In this document: positions 22,311 through 45,730 of the stretch, one piece after another | Position numbering within the stretch: the first letter of the stretch is position 1 | Layout: each line of letters opens with the position of its first letter | Source: Anagrus nilaparvatae | Taxonomy: Eukaryota > Arthropoda > Insecta > Hymenoptera > Mymaridae | Direction: 5' to 3' | Assembly (NCBI GenBank): GCA_022575985.1 | Contig: JAKSXM010000231.1 | Span: 2,501 to 66,500, forward strand | DNA length: 64,000 nt | The notes under the pieces: model-generated | Database searches by the model: none | The model's input: the letters and a program-made list of their open reading frames with translations, nothing else | Told to the model about the DNA's origin: nothing | Translations under genes and position numbers: made by a program

Positions 22311-23929
22311 ATGAGCTTTAAAGGTGATAAAATGAAAATGTAAAATTTGTATCATAAAAAAACATGTATTCATTTTAATAAATCATATTTCAGGGAACAA
22401 AAAATTAAATCTCGCTGCTTTGAGACCGTCAACATGTTTTAGAAAAACAATAAACATAATTGATGATAATTGCCTTATGACTATTTTAAAACTTTTGTCG
22501 GCAAACGAAAAATTAAAAATAGAATTAGTTTGCAAAAGGTGGAATGAAATTTCCAAACTATCATGGAATAATGTTAAAAATTTAGAATTGGACGATCTAC
22601 TAACATACAAATTCTCAAGCAAAGATTCATTGGATTTAAAGATGCAAAAATCTTATAAAAATTCATGTTTTATGACACAAGTTTTAGACAGATGTAATAA
22701 TTATTTAAATGCTTTTGCATCAAGTTCATCGACTAAAGAATCATTTTTTATTTTTCCATCGGTTTTTACATTTATTTCAATAAAATGCAAAAATATCGTA
22801 AATATGAAACTTAATGGGGCAGTAAAACACCTTGAGGAAAAACATCTCAATAATTTTTTTAAAAATAATGTTACTTTAAATAGTATTTCTTTGTCGTGTT
22901 TTAATGTCAGTGGTGAAACCTTAAATTACTTAAACCCAGAGAAAATAAAGAATTTAGAATTATCAAATTGTTTATTCAGAAATAATGCCTTTTTTATTTT
23001 TTTTTTGCGAATTTAAAAACTTGCAAACACTTTGTTTGCATGACGCAGGTAATAATAATGAAACTATTGATGCCTTGATATTTGGAAAAGTTATTAACAT
23101 TACAGAATTAACAATAAGTTTTAATTCCAATACTCCGTTATCAAAATTATATATACTGATAAGAAACCAAAAAAAATTGTAAAAATTAGATTTATTAAAT
23201 GTTGATTTTGATCACCAAATGATGAATGCAATTTCAAAAGACACTATCATTAAATTAAATATTAAGTTTTCGATTACACCACCTGGATCGTGCTTTTTGC
23301 ATTTGCCTCTATTATTATTAAACCAAAAGAACGTTAAAGACATATTTATGAAAAATGTTCCATTACTAGAAGCAACAGATTGTGGCCTTATCAATTATAA
23401 AAAACCAAGCAATTTGGAAAGGTAATGTATCGAATATGATGACATTAACTGCCCAGATCGACTACTGAATCTGTTGCTATTTTTGTATTATGAAGAAAAA
23501 ATGAGCATAACTATTTATCAACAAAATAAAAACTCTACAAAATTAGCTGGCAATGGTAATTCGGTATATGATAGAGAAATAACAATGAGTAAAGGAATAT
23601 TACGCAGCGATTCATTGATTGAGAACACCCACATAAAGGATTTGGAAATAAATCTAGAGAACATTGATGGAGAAGCTGCTGCCGAAACTGTTATAAAAGC
23701 AATGCGCTATTTTAAATGTTTGGAACAATTGAAAATCACATTTGAGTCGCTTGATGATTTAATTATTGAAACATTGTTTAAATCATTGAATATAAATATT
23801 CAGAAAATTGAAATAGTATTTTGTAACTATTTTCTTGGATTTGGAAATTTAATGGGCTTAAATAAATTCAAAAATCTTGAAAGTTTTATATATTTATTAT
23901 TTTTTATCACAAGTGGTTATCATGGTTAG
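22311..23929 (+). pseudogene. F-box / leucine-rich-repeat protein gene, disrupted
   Basis: ATG at 22311 in an insect-like context (acaaaATG) opens a 13-nt exon ending in AAAG|gtgata. A 70-bp intron ends 'tatttcag', and exon 2 starts at 22394 in phase. An F-box follows (INIIDDNCLMTILKLLSANE, then ELVCKRWNEISKLSW), the Skp1-binding motif of SCF ubiquitin ligases. LRR-like units come next (NVTLNSISLSCFNVSGETL, KIKNLELSNCLF, FKNLQTLCLHDAG, ITELTISFNS). The frame breaks in a T-run near 22985-23005; the rest (to 23929) is one frame with two in-frame TAAs (23180-23182, 23423-23425). LRR-like sequence continues to LNKFKNLESFIYL. An F-box/LRR substrate adaptor is likely, now apparently inactive, unless the T-run is a base-call error and the stops lie in unrecognised introns. 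Confidence 0.65.
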
Positions 23930-24100
23930 TCATCAGTGGGTGGTCATCAATGGGTGATCATTAAAGGGTGGTTATCAATGGGATATAATCCAATGTTAAT
24001 CATTAAATTGAAATCATCAAATGTTAATTATCAAATGGTAATCATCAAATGGCAATCATCAAATGATAATTATCAAGTGTTAATCATCAATTGGTAAATA
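23925..24100. repeat. Short minisatellite (~15-bp 'aatcatcaaatggt')
   Basis: About ten degenerate units such as 'ggtggtcatcaatgggtgat', 'taatcatcaaat' and 'ggcaatcatcaaatg' follow the end of the F-box reading frame. It may have truncated that gene's 3' end. Confidence 0.75.
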
Positions 24101-24659
24101 TCTTATTTCAAAAAATTTTAGCATTAGGCATGGATGGAGAAAATCAAAAGGGTATTTGTGTATTAAAGCAGGAACTTGCAAGTTGGTGGCGACATCTCTG
24201 ATATTAACATGATATATTCTGTTATAGAAATTATTTAAAGGAACTTTGGTTGATTAGGTTAGAATTTAATTAACAAAAAAATATATATATTCAATATTTG
24301 TAAATAAACATTATATTTAATTTTACAATTACTGATAAGGTCATTATTATCATCATAATGTAAAATATTTTTTTAATAATATAAATTGTATAACAGTAAA
24401 GTGAATAATTTTTTACAATAAGGCACTTTATAGCATAATATAATTTATATGCATTTTTTTTCATTTTTTAATTAAATTACATACACAGTTAATTTATTAA
24501 CAATAAAAATCCCTTTGATTTATTTATAAGATATTTTTGTTGTTATTTTTGTTTCATAAAATAACAAATATGCAATAATTTAAAAAAAAAAATATTAAAA
24601 AATAAAAATTAGCCTGATTTTATAAAAAAAAAAAAGTTATAGGTATATAAATTATATAT

Positions 24660-25591
24660 ATGGGTGGTTTTCACAGGAACGGTATACATAGTGTCCCCTC
24701 CATTTATATCCAAATCTAAAGCTCTTTTACACTTTTTTTTCTTTTAATAAGTTCATAAATAATATTTTTTTAAAGTCACAACCTACTATGCATAAATTGG
24801 TAACATAATAAAAAAAGTTTCTGGAGCATATGTGAACAGAATGTCGCCACCGTCCGCTGTCCTTTTGATTAACTGTAAACTTAGAGTATTAACAAACGGC
24901 TTAAAATTTGAATTCAAATTTTTCTGTAGGATGCATATGACGTATTTAGGTCCCAAAAACTCATTTTTTTCAACGAAATAAATTTTCATGTAACCCTCTT
25001 AGCTTATCGTCGCATAGAAGTCTGTCCCCCCTGTTTTAGCTATTTTTAAGCTTTCCATGTTTTATGGGAGCGCACTCTATATTTATGCACTTGAAAGCAC
25101 TGTTGTATTTTTTTTTACTTAACTACTCATATAAGAACCGCGGAAAATTTAAAATTTTAAATATGAAAGCTTTAACTATGAAAATTAAACCTATTAAATT
25201 TTTAAAACGCTTTTACAAAAAAAAATGTCCATGTCGTTTACTCCAAGTGTATGACATATTTTTCTTTAATATATTGTATAGTTATATATTTTGATGAAAA
25301 AATAAGATACCCAGAGTTTGAGAAAATTTGATGGCTTCAATACAAAGTTATTTCAATAATACATTCAAAATTTCTCCACCGTCCATGACGCCATCGTCTG
25401 CATAAATAAAAAAAATCTTATAAGAATAACACGCAGAATTTATTTTTACATTTGTAGCAGTACCAATTGAAAATTTTAGGTATTTGGACCTTGAAAAACA
25501 TAAAAATACGAAAAAATTAAGAAAAAATGATAATAAGTATTGTGCCGTAAACAATAAAAAAGTATACAGTTCCCGTGAAAAGCACCCATAT
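24660..25591. mobile_element. Non-autonomous DNA transposon with 'tgggtggttttcac' TIRs, copy 1
   Basis: The left end 'tgggtggttttcacaggaac' plus 'ggtata' is mirrored by 'gtatacagttcccgtgaaaa' plus 'gcaccca' at the right. Length is about 930 bp. A second copy lies in the opposite orientation at 61272-62201, sharing internal words such as 'gtgtcccctccatttatatc' and 'gcatatgacgtatttaggtc'. Small open frames are not conserved enough to call. Confidence 0.85.
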
Positions 25592-25599
25592 GTATGTTG

Positions 25600-27030
25600 T
25601 AATATTTATGTGTAAAGATCATTTTTATTTTTTTAGCAGGTAAAATGTTTTTAAATTCAAATTTTGTTTTTATTTTTATAAAAACATTATGTAAATAAAT
25701 GCATTTAAAAAAAATTGATTTTATCTTTCAAAATCATTCATAATTTTATAATAATTATTAATACTATCACATAAAATAAATAATTAAATGAATATTAGAA
25801 ATAATAAAAGACTAAAAAATTAATACAATTTTTATATAATTTTTTAATTCTCTTTCATTTTACAAATTATTAATTATTAAAGAAAACTAAAATAAAAAAT
25901 TTTTTTATATCCTTTTAAATAAAACTGTTATCCAATTTTCAATTATAATAAAATCGGTAACAGTTTTTTATTGCTACACAAATTTAAATAAAAGTATTCA
26001 AAAATAATATTTTTAAAAATATTATCTTTGATTAATGACAATGTATAAATTATTTTTTATATGTACAATTTATTTTTAAAAAGCATGTATTGGGTGTATA
26101 GCCCGTTGTTTATATATAATAAAGAAATAAAGAAATAATCTCAAAAAAACTTAAAACAAGATCAAAGAAATAAAAAAGATGATTTTTTTTATCAATTAAT
26201 TGGACGGTTATCAGCATTAAAAAAAATTTCTTATTACATAATAAGACTTATTGTGCTTACATAGTATAAAATAAATAGCTAAGTCTTTAAATATAAGGCA
26301 CTATAAAGGCACTTTAGCCCTTTCTAAATCAGATTAAAAGTCGATATGGAAATCATTAAAATTTAATATCGACTTTTAATCTGATGTAGAAAAGGCTTTT
26401 GATAATTAATTAAAATTATCATTTTTTATGAACAATATTTAAAATGACATACTCATTATAATTTTTTTTCTTTATCTTAAAAATATACTTTTTTTTCTTA
26501 TTAGTTTTGGTCACATTTAATTTTTCTTAAAAAACTGCTATATTCCGATTTTTTTGAAAATTTTGTTCAAATAATAAAATATTAATTTTATATTAATTTT
26601 TTTTCTTCATATTCGTCAAAAATAAAATAATTTTCTTTTTATACTGGTTGAAAAAAGGCATACATTGGATATAAGTGAATATAAAAAAAATAATCAATAA
26701 AAAATTTTTAAAATTTTAACCAAAAATGAACAAAAAACGTCAAAATATAAATAATTTGCCAGTTTATCAAATAAATTATTTTTAAGATATTAATTAATAA
26801 CTTTTCTTTTGTTCTTCAATTTTATATGGAAGAAAGTTTATAAAATATATACATAAAGTTTGATTTCTATTTTATAAGTCTAAACTAAAAATAATGATAA
26901 TGTTATTATAATAAATGTAGTAGGCTGGCTTTTTAATAAGCTCATTAAAGTCTTCTTATGCACTTGTGTCCCAATAACAAGGAGTATTGACTTTTGACCT
27001 CATTATTATTAATTTTTTTTTAATTTGGCA
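25600..27030. other. AT-rich region downstream of yorkie; likely 3' UTR and flank
   Basis: Extremely AT-rich. It lies directly 3' of the yorkie stop on the minus strand, so part should be 3' UTR. Many AATAAA-like words occur, so the polyadenylation site cannot be chosen. It contains one strong hairpin at 26318-26395. Confidence 0.4.
26318..26395. repeat. 30-bp-stem hairpin near the 3' end of yorkie
   Basis: The left arm (26318-26347, 'aatcagattaaaagtcgata') and right arm (26366-26395, 'tatcgacttttaatctgatg') pair over about 30 bp with two mismatches around an 18-nt loop. It may be a tiny MITE or a transcribed hairpin. Confidence 0.7.
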
Positions 27031-27042
27031 CCTTGGAGAATT

Positions 27043-39480
<12,438 letters not shown>

Positions 39481-39489
39481 TTTATATTA

Positions 39490-39606
39490 ATTTATAAAAA
39501 ATAGTTGTAAATTTCCGAAAAATAGTTGTGAATTTACAACTTTTTTCGTAAAATCACAAAAAAAAAATCGAGAATACTAGAAATTTTCGATAATATACTA
39601 AATTTA
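39490..39606. mobile_element. Left half of a MITE split by a fold-back insertion
   Basis: Words 'aaaaaatagttgt', 'tttttcgtaaaatcac', 'aatcgagaa' and 'aatatactaaatttagtaaa' match the interior of the intact MITE at 55607-55965. The terminal 'cactgtaaaaagtaac' is missing here. The right half is at 48511-48609. Confidence 0.6.
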
Positions 39607-41381
39607 GTAAAGGGGAGGGGGGTGAATATTCGGCGAAATCTGCTCTGAAGAGGAGCGACTTGAGATTCTCAGGAAATGGAGCTTCTTTGGTGACAAAAAA
39701 CCTCCCAAAGTCGGTTTTTAATTTTGATAACCGGTTTTGACGATATTGGCCAAAATGTGCTCCATTTAAATAACATTGGAAACGTGGTTTTTTGAAAATA
39801 GCGCGAAAATTTGGGGGGGTTACACTTTTCTAACATAGACTAATCGACTCAAATATCAATTATCTTCAATCTAATTAATTAATAAATTGAGGGGCAATTC
39901 GTGTGCTCATACTTTTTAAAGCTGTTTTCTGAGCGGAATTTTTAGTTTTTAATTTTTAAAAATTCATCACGCCAAATAGAAACAACCGATTTGGACGTGC
40001 AAGATCTCAGAAATTTTCTCAAAGGGTCTACTTTTTTGTGGTTTATTTATTTTTGACTCATATCTGCATAAAATAACCTAAAATTGCAAAAAACGACGAA
40101 AAACCCTAAAAAATGGCAGTTTTGCCATTAAAATTTTTTTATGGACAGTAGATATAAATTTTTTGAAAAAACAGGAAAAAACTACATGCAAAATCACAAT
40201 TTTTTAGAAAAAGATTTTCCTATTTTTTGCTAAAAATCACTGCTTTATCGACAGCGCAAAGTAAAAAATCTTCCTTTTTCTAACTTTGGGCTTACACAGC
40301 TAAAAATTTTTAAATGGGACCCCCCAATTTTTTTTTCTAGAAGTTACACATTTTTCACGTACTTTCACGTGAAAAAAGTTTTTTTTTGATTTGGGACATC
40401 CTAACCTCCAAAACTTTAATTTTCGTTAAAAATAAATGTTTTTTTTCGAGTTTTACTCCAGCCAAAATACGGGTTTGGTTGTATTTTCACTGGCGGACAC
40501 GAGATTTGCTCTATTATAGGTTTTTTGGGTCGCTGAAGACCAAAATCGGGGTCATTTCGTAAACAAAGTGGGGGCTTTACCCTTAAATTTGCAAAAACAA
40601 CCCCCAAAAAGGGGTTTTTTTTTAACATATTTGCATTTTGTGCGCTCAGATTTGCACCATACGAGTTTTGTGAGTCACTGGTTAAGAATTTTGACTTCTT
40701 TTCCATAAAAAATCAATATTTAACCCTTAAAAGAGCTAAAACTACCCCTAAAATAGCTAAAACTACACCTAAAATGGGTGTTTTTGCTATTTTCGTAATT
40801 TTAGCATCCAGTATATGCCCATATGGGTTATTTGGGTCACAAATCAAGAATTTCGACTTTTTTTCATAGATTATCAATATTTAATCACAAAAAAGGAGTC
40901 GAAATTCTTGATTAGCGACCCAAAAAACCTATATGAGCATATCCGGGACGCTCAAAGTACAAAAAAAGGATAAATGTCCCATTTTTTAGGGTAGTTTTAG
41001 CCAGTTTAGGGGTAAAATGTTAATTATTTATGAAAAAGAAGTCATAATTCTTGATTAGCGACCCAAATAACCCATATGGGCATATCCTGGATGCTAAAAT
41101 TACGAAAATAGAAAAAACACCCATTTTAGGTGTAGTTTTAGCTATTTTAGGGGTAGTCTTAGCTCTTTTAAGGGTTAAATATTGATTTTTTATGGAAAAG
41201 AAGTCAAAATTCTTAACCAGTGACTCATAAAACTCGTATGGTGCAAATCTGAGCGCACAAAATGCAAATATGTTTAAAAAAACCCCTTTTTGGGGGTTGT
41301 TTTTGCAAATTTAAGGGTAAAGCCCCCACTTTGTTTACGAAATGACCCCGATTTTGGTCTTCAGCCACCCAAAAAACCTAT
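39607..41381. mobile_element. Fold-back element, left arm and start of right arm
   Basis: The left arm runs from 'gtaaaggggaggggggtga' (about 39607) to the centre near 40900. The right arm starts there and is cut at 41381 by the LTR retrotransposon, resuming at 47967-48510. Arms contain inverted pairs such as 'cgagatttgctctattatag' with 'ctataatagagcaaatctcg', and modules with 'gtagttttagctatttta'. A segment of about 380 bp at 39740-40117 has no partner on the right. Confidence 0.85.
41378..41381 (+). repeat. 5' target-site duplication CTAT
   Basis: CTAT precedes the 5' LTR and again follows the 3' LTR (47963-47966). Joining the flanks recreates 'aacctataatagagc', which is exactly what the inverted arm at about 40500-40530 carries. 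Confidence 0.9.
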
Positions 41382-42713
41382 TATAATGCAGACATTTATG
41401 TCAGCATTAGACAAATCTAAATATTCAAAATCCGCGCAAAAAGAAGTTTGGCAACGCGCGACTAGCGACGGCTGGATACAGCCGGAAGAAAAAAAAGAGC
41501 TCCATGTGCTTTCCGCATTCTTGTACCGGCCTTGTACAAGCCAGTTTCGTATGCCGCAGAGGCACAGTTTAATCTAATTTCACATTTTATATTACTCCAT
41601 TTCTATTGTATAATATTTTAGTTCTCCATTATTCAATTATAATAGTTATTATAAAAATTATTATCATAAAACATATTATCATAAACTCAGTTTAATCAGT
41701 TATAAAATCAGTTATTATTAGAAAATCCAGTTTTAGTTCATTGTGTCAAAAGACGGAAATAAATCTACAGGCTATTCTAAATAAAATAGCTCGCTTTAAA
41801 GCCTAAACTATTGTATTTCCAGGAGAAGACAAAGGTACCTTAAAAATTATTAACTATAAAAGTGCACTGATAATCATTGTCATTATAGATCTTGTAAATT
41901 AAATAAGTGAGTGTGCGTGATTCGTATGTGTGGAAAATTATTTATGTGTGTACGCGGGTGACGAGAATATTCGTAGTGTTTTATACTTATTTTCATAATT
42001 TTCATAATTTTCATTTACAATATTTTAATATATATTCTATATACGCGAGTATATTCAACACCCTCGTACACCCACACGCGATGAAAAGATGGCGCCCATC
42101 AATAAAATTAATCAAGGCCCACGAGGTCGATAAAATTATATCTTTTTATTTTAGTTTCATAATGTCCAATTTAGTTTTAGTTTATGTAAATTTTTATAGA
42201 TTTAAATAATTTTCTTATCATTAAATTTAATAATTGTCAAATTAAATAAAAGGCTTATTATTGACTTAGCTCCCTTCCCTCCCCCCTTTTCAGGAATATA
42301 TTCAAGATAAGAATTCGTGGTCGGCATAACCGAGCGCCACAAGTGATTCACATGTAAGTTAAATTATATAACAGGTAAATTATATAAGAGTAACCAAGAA
42401 GATAAATAGGTCAAGTTTAGATTTTTAATAAAAGCTTAGTAAATTTGTATATTCTAATTATTTAATAATAATAATAGTTACGGTTTAGATTTTTAATAAA
42501 AGCTTATTAGATTTTTGTATTCCAATTAGTTTATAATAAGAACGGTTAAAATAAATTGAACTGGACTTATATAAGAGAAAGAACATATAAATGTGCGGTA
42601 TATGCTATAGCGGAGAAAAACCTTTTAAATGTCAAGTCAGTTAGGTTTTATTTTAAAAATCAGTTAGAGCCCTTTTTTTATTAGTTCATTTATAGCAAAT
42701 ACCCTGCATTACA
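41382..42713 (+). repeat. 5' LTR (1332 bp)
   Basis: Runs from 'tataatgcagac' to 'ccctgcattaca'. The inner termini form an imperfect inverted repeat (TATAATGC / GCATTACA; canonical TG replaced by TA in both copies). It is nearly identical to 46632-47962. It includes an open stretch at 41387-41577 and a non-conserved 100-codon frame at 41907-42209. Confidence 0.95.
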
Positions 42714-42715
42714 AG

Positions 42716-42736
42716 TGGCATCCCTTGTGGGGATTC
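42716..42736 (+). promoter_or_regulatory. Primer-binding-site-like sequence
   Basis: TGGCATCCCTTGTGG begins two bases after the 5' LTR, at the expected place for a tRNA-primed PBS (TGG pairs with tRNA CCA). I could not assign the tRNA. The junction of the gag-pol deletion must lie at or just after this site. Confidence 0.6.
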
Positions 42737-45619
42737 AAATACAGGATGTGCATTGACTACAGGAAATTGAACCGGGTCTCAAAAGGGGACGCATTTCCAA
42801 TACCAAATATGGACCAAATGCTCAACAGGCTCCAGGAAGCACGCTTCATTAGTACTTTGGACCTTTCAATGGCCTATCACCAGGTCCGCGTAGCGGAACA
42901 CTGTCGCCATCTCACGGCATTTGTTGTGCCAGGCAAAGGTATCTTTGAGTACGTCAGAATGCCGTTCGGATTAAAAGGGGCACCAGCGACATTTATGCGA
43001 GCTATGAGCAAAATAATAACGCCCGACATGTCGCCATATGTTATGGCTTACATAGACGACATAATAATTGCCACGCCAACGTGGTCAAGCCATTTAAAAT
43101 GGCTAGAACTGGTGATCAAGAAGGTTACAGAAGCCGGATTCACCATAAACAGAAACAAGAGCTATTTTGGAAAATCGAAAGTGCGTTACTTGGGCTTCTT
43201 AATAAACGAAGAGGGTACGCAACCAGATCCAGAAAAGATTAAGCCAATAGTCGATTATCCAAAACCGAAAAATTTAAAGCAATTGCGAAGATTTTTAGGA
43301 ATGACATCATGGTATAGAAAATTCATTCCAGCCTACGCTTCAATAGCAGAACCCTTAACATACCTTACAAAAAACGTACCGTATATTTGGGTAGAAGAGT
43401 GCCAGTCGGCTTTTGAAACTCTTAAAGCTAAATTAGCGTCAGCACCTATTTTAGGTAGGCCAGATTTTAAAGAACAGTTTATCATTGAAACAGATGCAAG
43501 TAATACAGGTTTAGGCGCGGTGCTGCTGCAAAAGATAGAAGGCAATGAAAGAATCATAGCCTACGCTAGCCGCGTGCTGAACGAGCATGAAATCAAATAT
43601 AACACAACAGAAAAAGAATGTTTGGCGATTTTTTGGTCAATTACCAAGAAATTTCGGTGCTACGTAGAAGGCACACATTTTAAGGTTATCACAGATCACG
43701 AAGCATTAAAATGGCTAATCAATCTCAAGAATCCAAACGGGCGATTAGCCAGGTGGTCTTTAGATATCCAAGGATACGACTTTGACGTCGAACACAGAAA
43801 AGGAGCTTATCACGTCGTCCCAGATGCTCTCTCGAGAGCACACGAAGATTTAGTAATGGTATCTACTGTGGAAATTTCAGGAAAAATAGAAGACGATTGG
43901 TATCTCCAGAGACTCAAAGACGTACAGGAAAATCCAGAAAAATTCAAGGATTACAAAATAGTGGATGGTCTACTATATTATTATAGACCAGACCCACGTA
44001 CAGCGGTTGTCAGAGAAGAAGAGACCGACTGGAAATTAGTAGTTCCAAAACAGAATAGAGATCAAGTCTTAAAAGAATGTCATGAAGAACATGGAGGTCA
44101 TTTAGGCATAAAAAAGTCATATTATAGAGCGTTTGAGCTATATTACTGGCCAGGAATGAATAGAGATATGGCAAAGTACGTTAAGGCGTGCTATATATGC
44201 CAACAAGTTAAACCAGTATATGGCAAACCAGCGGGATTCATGGAAAAACGGAAAATTCCATCAATATGGACACATGTTGCTTCAGACTGTATGGGACCTT
44301 TTCCAAGATCCAAGAATGGCTATAACTTCATAGTAATATTTGAAGATTTATTCACAAAATATGCAGAGGTCATACCAATCAGAAAGAAGGATGGCCAGAC
44401 AATAGTGAAAAACTTCAAGCAATACGTGATTTATAGGCATGGTACTCCAGAACAGTTAATTTCTGACAATGGAACAGAATACAAAAACAAAGAAATGTCC
44501 AGCCTGTTAGAAAAACATGACATTGAACATGCGCTAGTACCTCCAGGGCATCCACAAAGCGACCCAGTTGAAAGACTCAACCGGACACTCAAATCCATGA
44601 TCAGAGCTTACATAACACCAGACCACAGAACATGGGACTCAGAACTTATGGAAAAAGTCTTCAATTACAACACATCAGTCCATGAAACAATAGGTTATTC
44701 ACCTTTTTATCTTTGCTACGGCCGCAATCCATCTCTATCACCAACACTTAAAAGATCTGAAGAACACAAAGCAGCCAGAAATTGGGCAGAACGAAACGAA
44801 GAAATGATCCATATTCGGCAAATAGCAAAAGATAACCAGAAAGAGTCAACTGAACGACAAGCAAGAAATTATGATCTTGGAAGATCTCCTCATAATTTCA
44901 AGGTCGGAGACAGAGTTTGGATTAAAAACGTAGTTCTCTCAAACACATCAGAAAACATAGCAGGCGGCCTAGCTCCCAAAAATAGAGGAGAATATACCTT
45001 GACCAAACAGGTCTCAGATAACCTCTTCGAATTAACAGGTGAAGACGGTGTTATAGAAAACACATACCACGTAAAAGACCTAAAACACGTAAATGAAAAA
45101 TTCTCAATCTCATCTAAAGAGCCGCCAAAAATAAAAGAAAATTCTGTAAATCAAGATACAAAAGATAAAAAAGTAACTCAGGAAACGAGCTCAAATAAAA
45201 ATAAACCAGTTAAACCAGGAAGGCCTAAAAAGAAAAAGCGTGGTAAAATCAGAAAAACAACATTAGCACCTCAAAAACCTAATGAAAATCTAGTAACTAA
45301 TACAAATAAAGAAAAACCAGATAACCAATATAAGCCGTATCATACATACATTACTAGAAGCAAAACTTCAGAAGAGGTCATCAAGAGACCAGAAGATATA
45401 GAAGAAAAATCGGTCATCAAGAGACCAGAAGAAAGAAGTAAAAAGGCCGTCAAGAGGCCGGAAGATAAAGTTATAAAAAGACAGCGCGGCCGACCGCGCA
45501 AAGCTCGTGTGGGGGTAAGGGGCGAGCCTCAAAATACCAGCTACGCGAACAGCGCCTATATCGGTTGTAACTTCATCGCGCGCGTCTTAGGAAAATGCGA
45601 CAAAAATCGTAGTTTGTAA
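42725..45619 (+). CDS. pol: Gypsy pol: truncated RT, RNase H, integrase
   Basis: 964 codons; the open frame begins with a TTG and has no natural start. RT begins at motif 2 (YRMCIDYRKLN), with motifs 3-5 (ISTLDLSMAYHQV, MPFGLKGAPATF, MAYIDDIIIATP) and RYLGF following; motif 1 is missing. RNase H: IETDASNTGLGAVLLQ, TEKECLAIFW, VITDHEALKWL, and DALSR after it. Integrase: zinc module HEEHGGHLG...CYICQQVK, then D in HVASDCMGPFP, D in LISDNGTEY (44465-44467) and E in PVERLNRTLK (44570-44572), about 35 residues apart. The C-terminal tail is Lys/Arg-rich with GRP AT-hook-like motifs (PGRPKKKK, QRGRPRKARV) and repeated IKRPE units. Without gag and protease it is probably non-autonomous. Confidence 0.95.
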   Translation: MWGFKYRMCIDYRKLNRVSKGDAFPIPNMDQMLNRLQEARFISTLDLSMAYHQVRVAEHCRHLTAFVVPGKGIFEYVRMPFGLKGAPATFMRAMSKIITPDMSPYVMAYIDDIIIATPTWSSHLKWLELVIKKVTEAGFTINRNKSYFGKSKVRYLGFLINEEGTQPDPEKIKPIVDYPKPKNLKQLRRFLGMTSWYRKFIPAYASIAEPLTYLTKNVPYIWVEECQSAFETLKAKLASAPILGRPDFKEQFIIETDASNTGLGAVLLQKIEGNERIIAYASRVLNEHEIKYNTTEKECLAIFWSITKKFRCYVEGTHFKVITDHEALKWLINLKNPNGRLARWSLDIQGYDFDVEHRKGAYHVVPDALSRAHEDLVMVSTVEISGKIEDDWYLQRLKDVQENPEKFKDYKIVDGLLYYYRPDPRTAVVREEETDWKLVVPKQNRDQVLKECHEEHGGHLGIKKSYYRAFELYYWPGMNRDMAKYVKACYICQQVKPVYGKPAGFMEKRKIPSIWTHVASDCMGPFPRSKNGYNFIVIFEDLFTKYAEVIPIRKKDGQTIVKNFKQYVIYRHGTPEQLISDNGTEYKNKEMSSLLEKHDIEHALVPPGHPQSDPVERLNRTLKSMIRAYITPDHRTWDSELMEKVFNYNTSVHETIGYSPFYLCYGRNPSLSPTLKRSEEHKAARNWAERNEEMIHIRQIAKDNQKESTERQARNYDLGRSPHNFKVGDRVWIKNVVLSNTSENIAGGLAPKNRGEYTLTKQVSDNLFELTGEDGVIENTYHVKDLKHVNEKFSISSKEPPKIKENSVNQDTKDKKVTQETSSNKNKPVKPGRPKKKKRGKIRKTTLAPQKPNENLVTNTNKEKPDNQYKPYHTYITRSKTSEEVIKRPEDIEEKSVIKRPEERSKKAVKRPEDKVIKRQRGRPRKARVGVRGEPQNTSYANSAYIGCNFIARVLGKCDKNRSL

Positions 45620-45730
45620 ATAATGTAAATAAATAGCTAATATTGTAAATAGTCAAAAATTTAATTAGGTTAGGAAAACAAAATAAATATGTCGAAACGT
45701 TACGTAACAGAAAATTAAAATCTGTTACAG

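Noticed and set aside
24786..25554. Small minus-strand frames inside the 'tgggtggttttcac' element
   Set aside because: The element copy at 61.3 kb does not keep the same frames open, so they look like chance.
41907..42209. 100-codon open frame inside the LTR (also 47157-47459)
   Set aside because: Low-complexity, hydrophobic, AT-driven reading inside an LTR; present in both LTRs only because the LTRs are identical.
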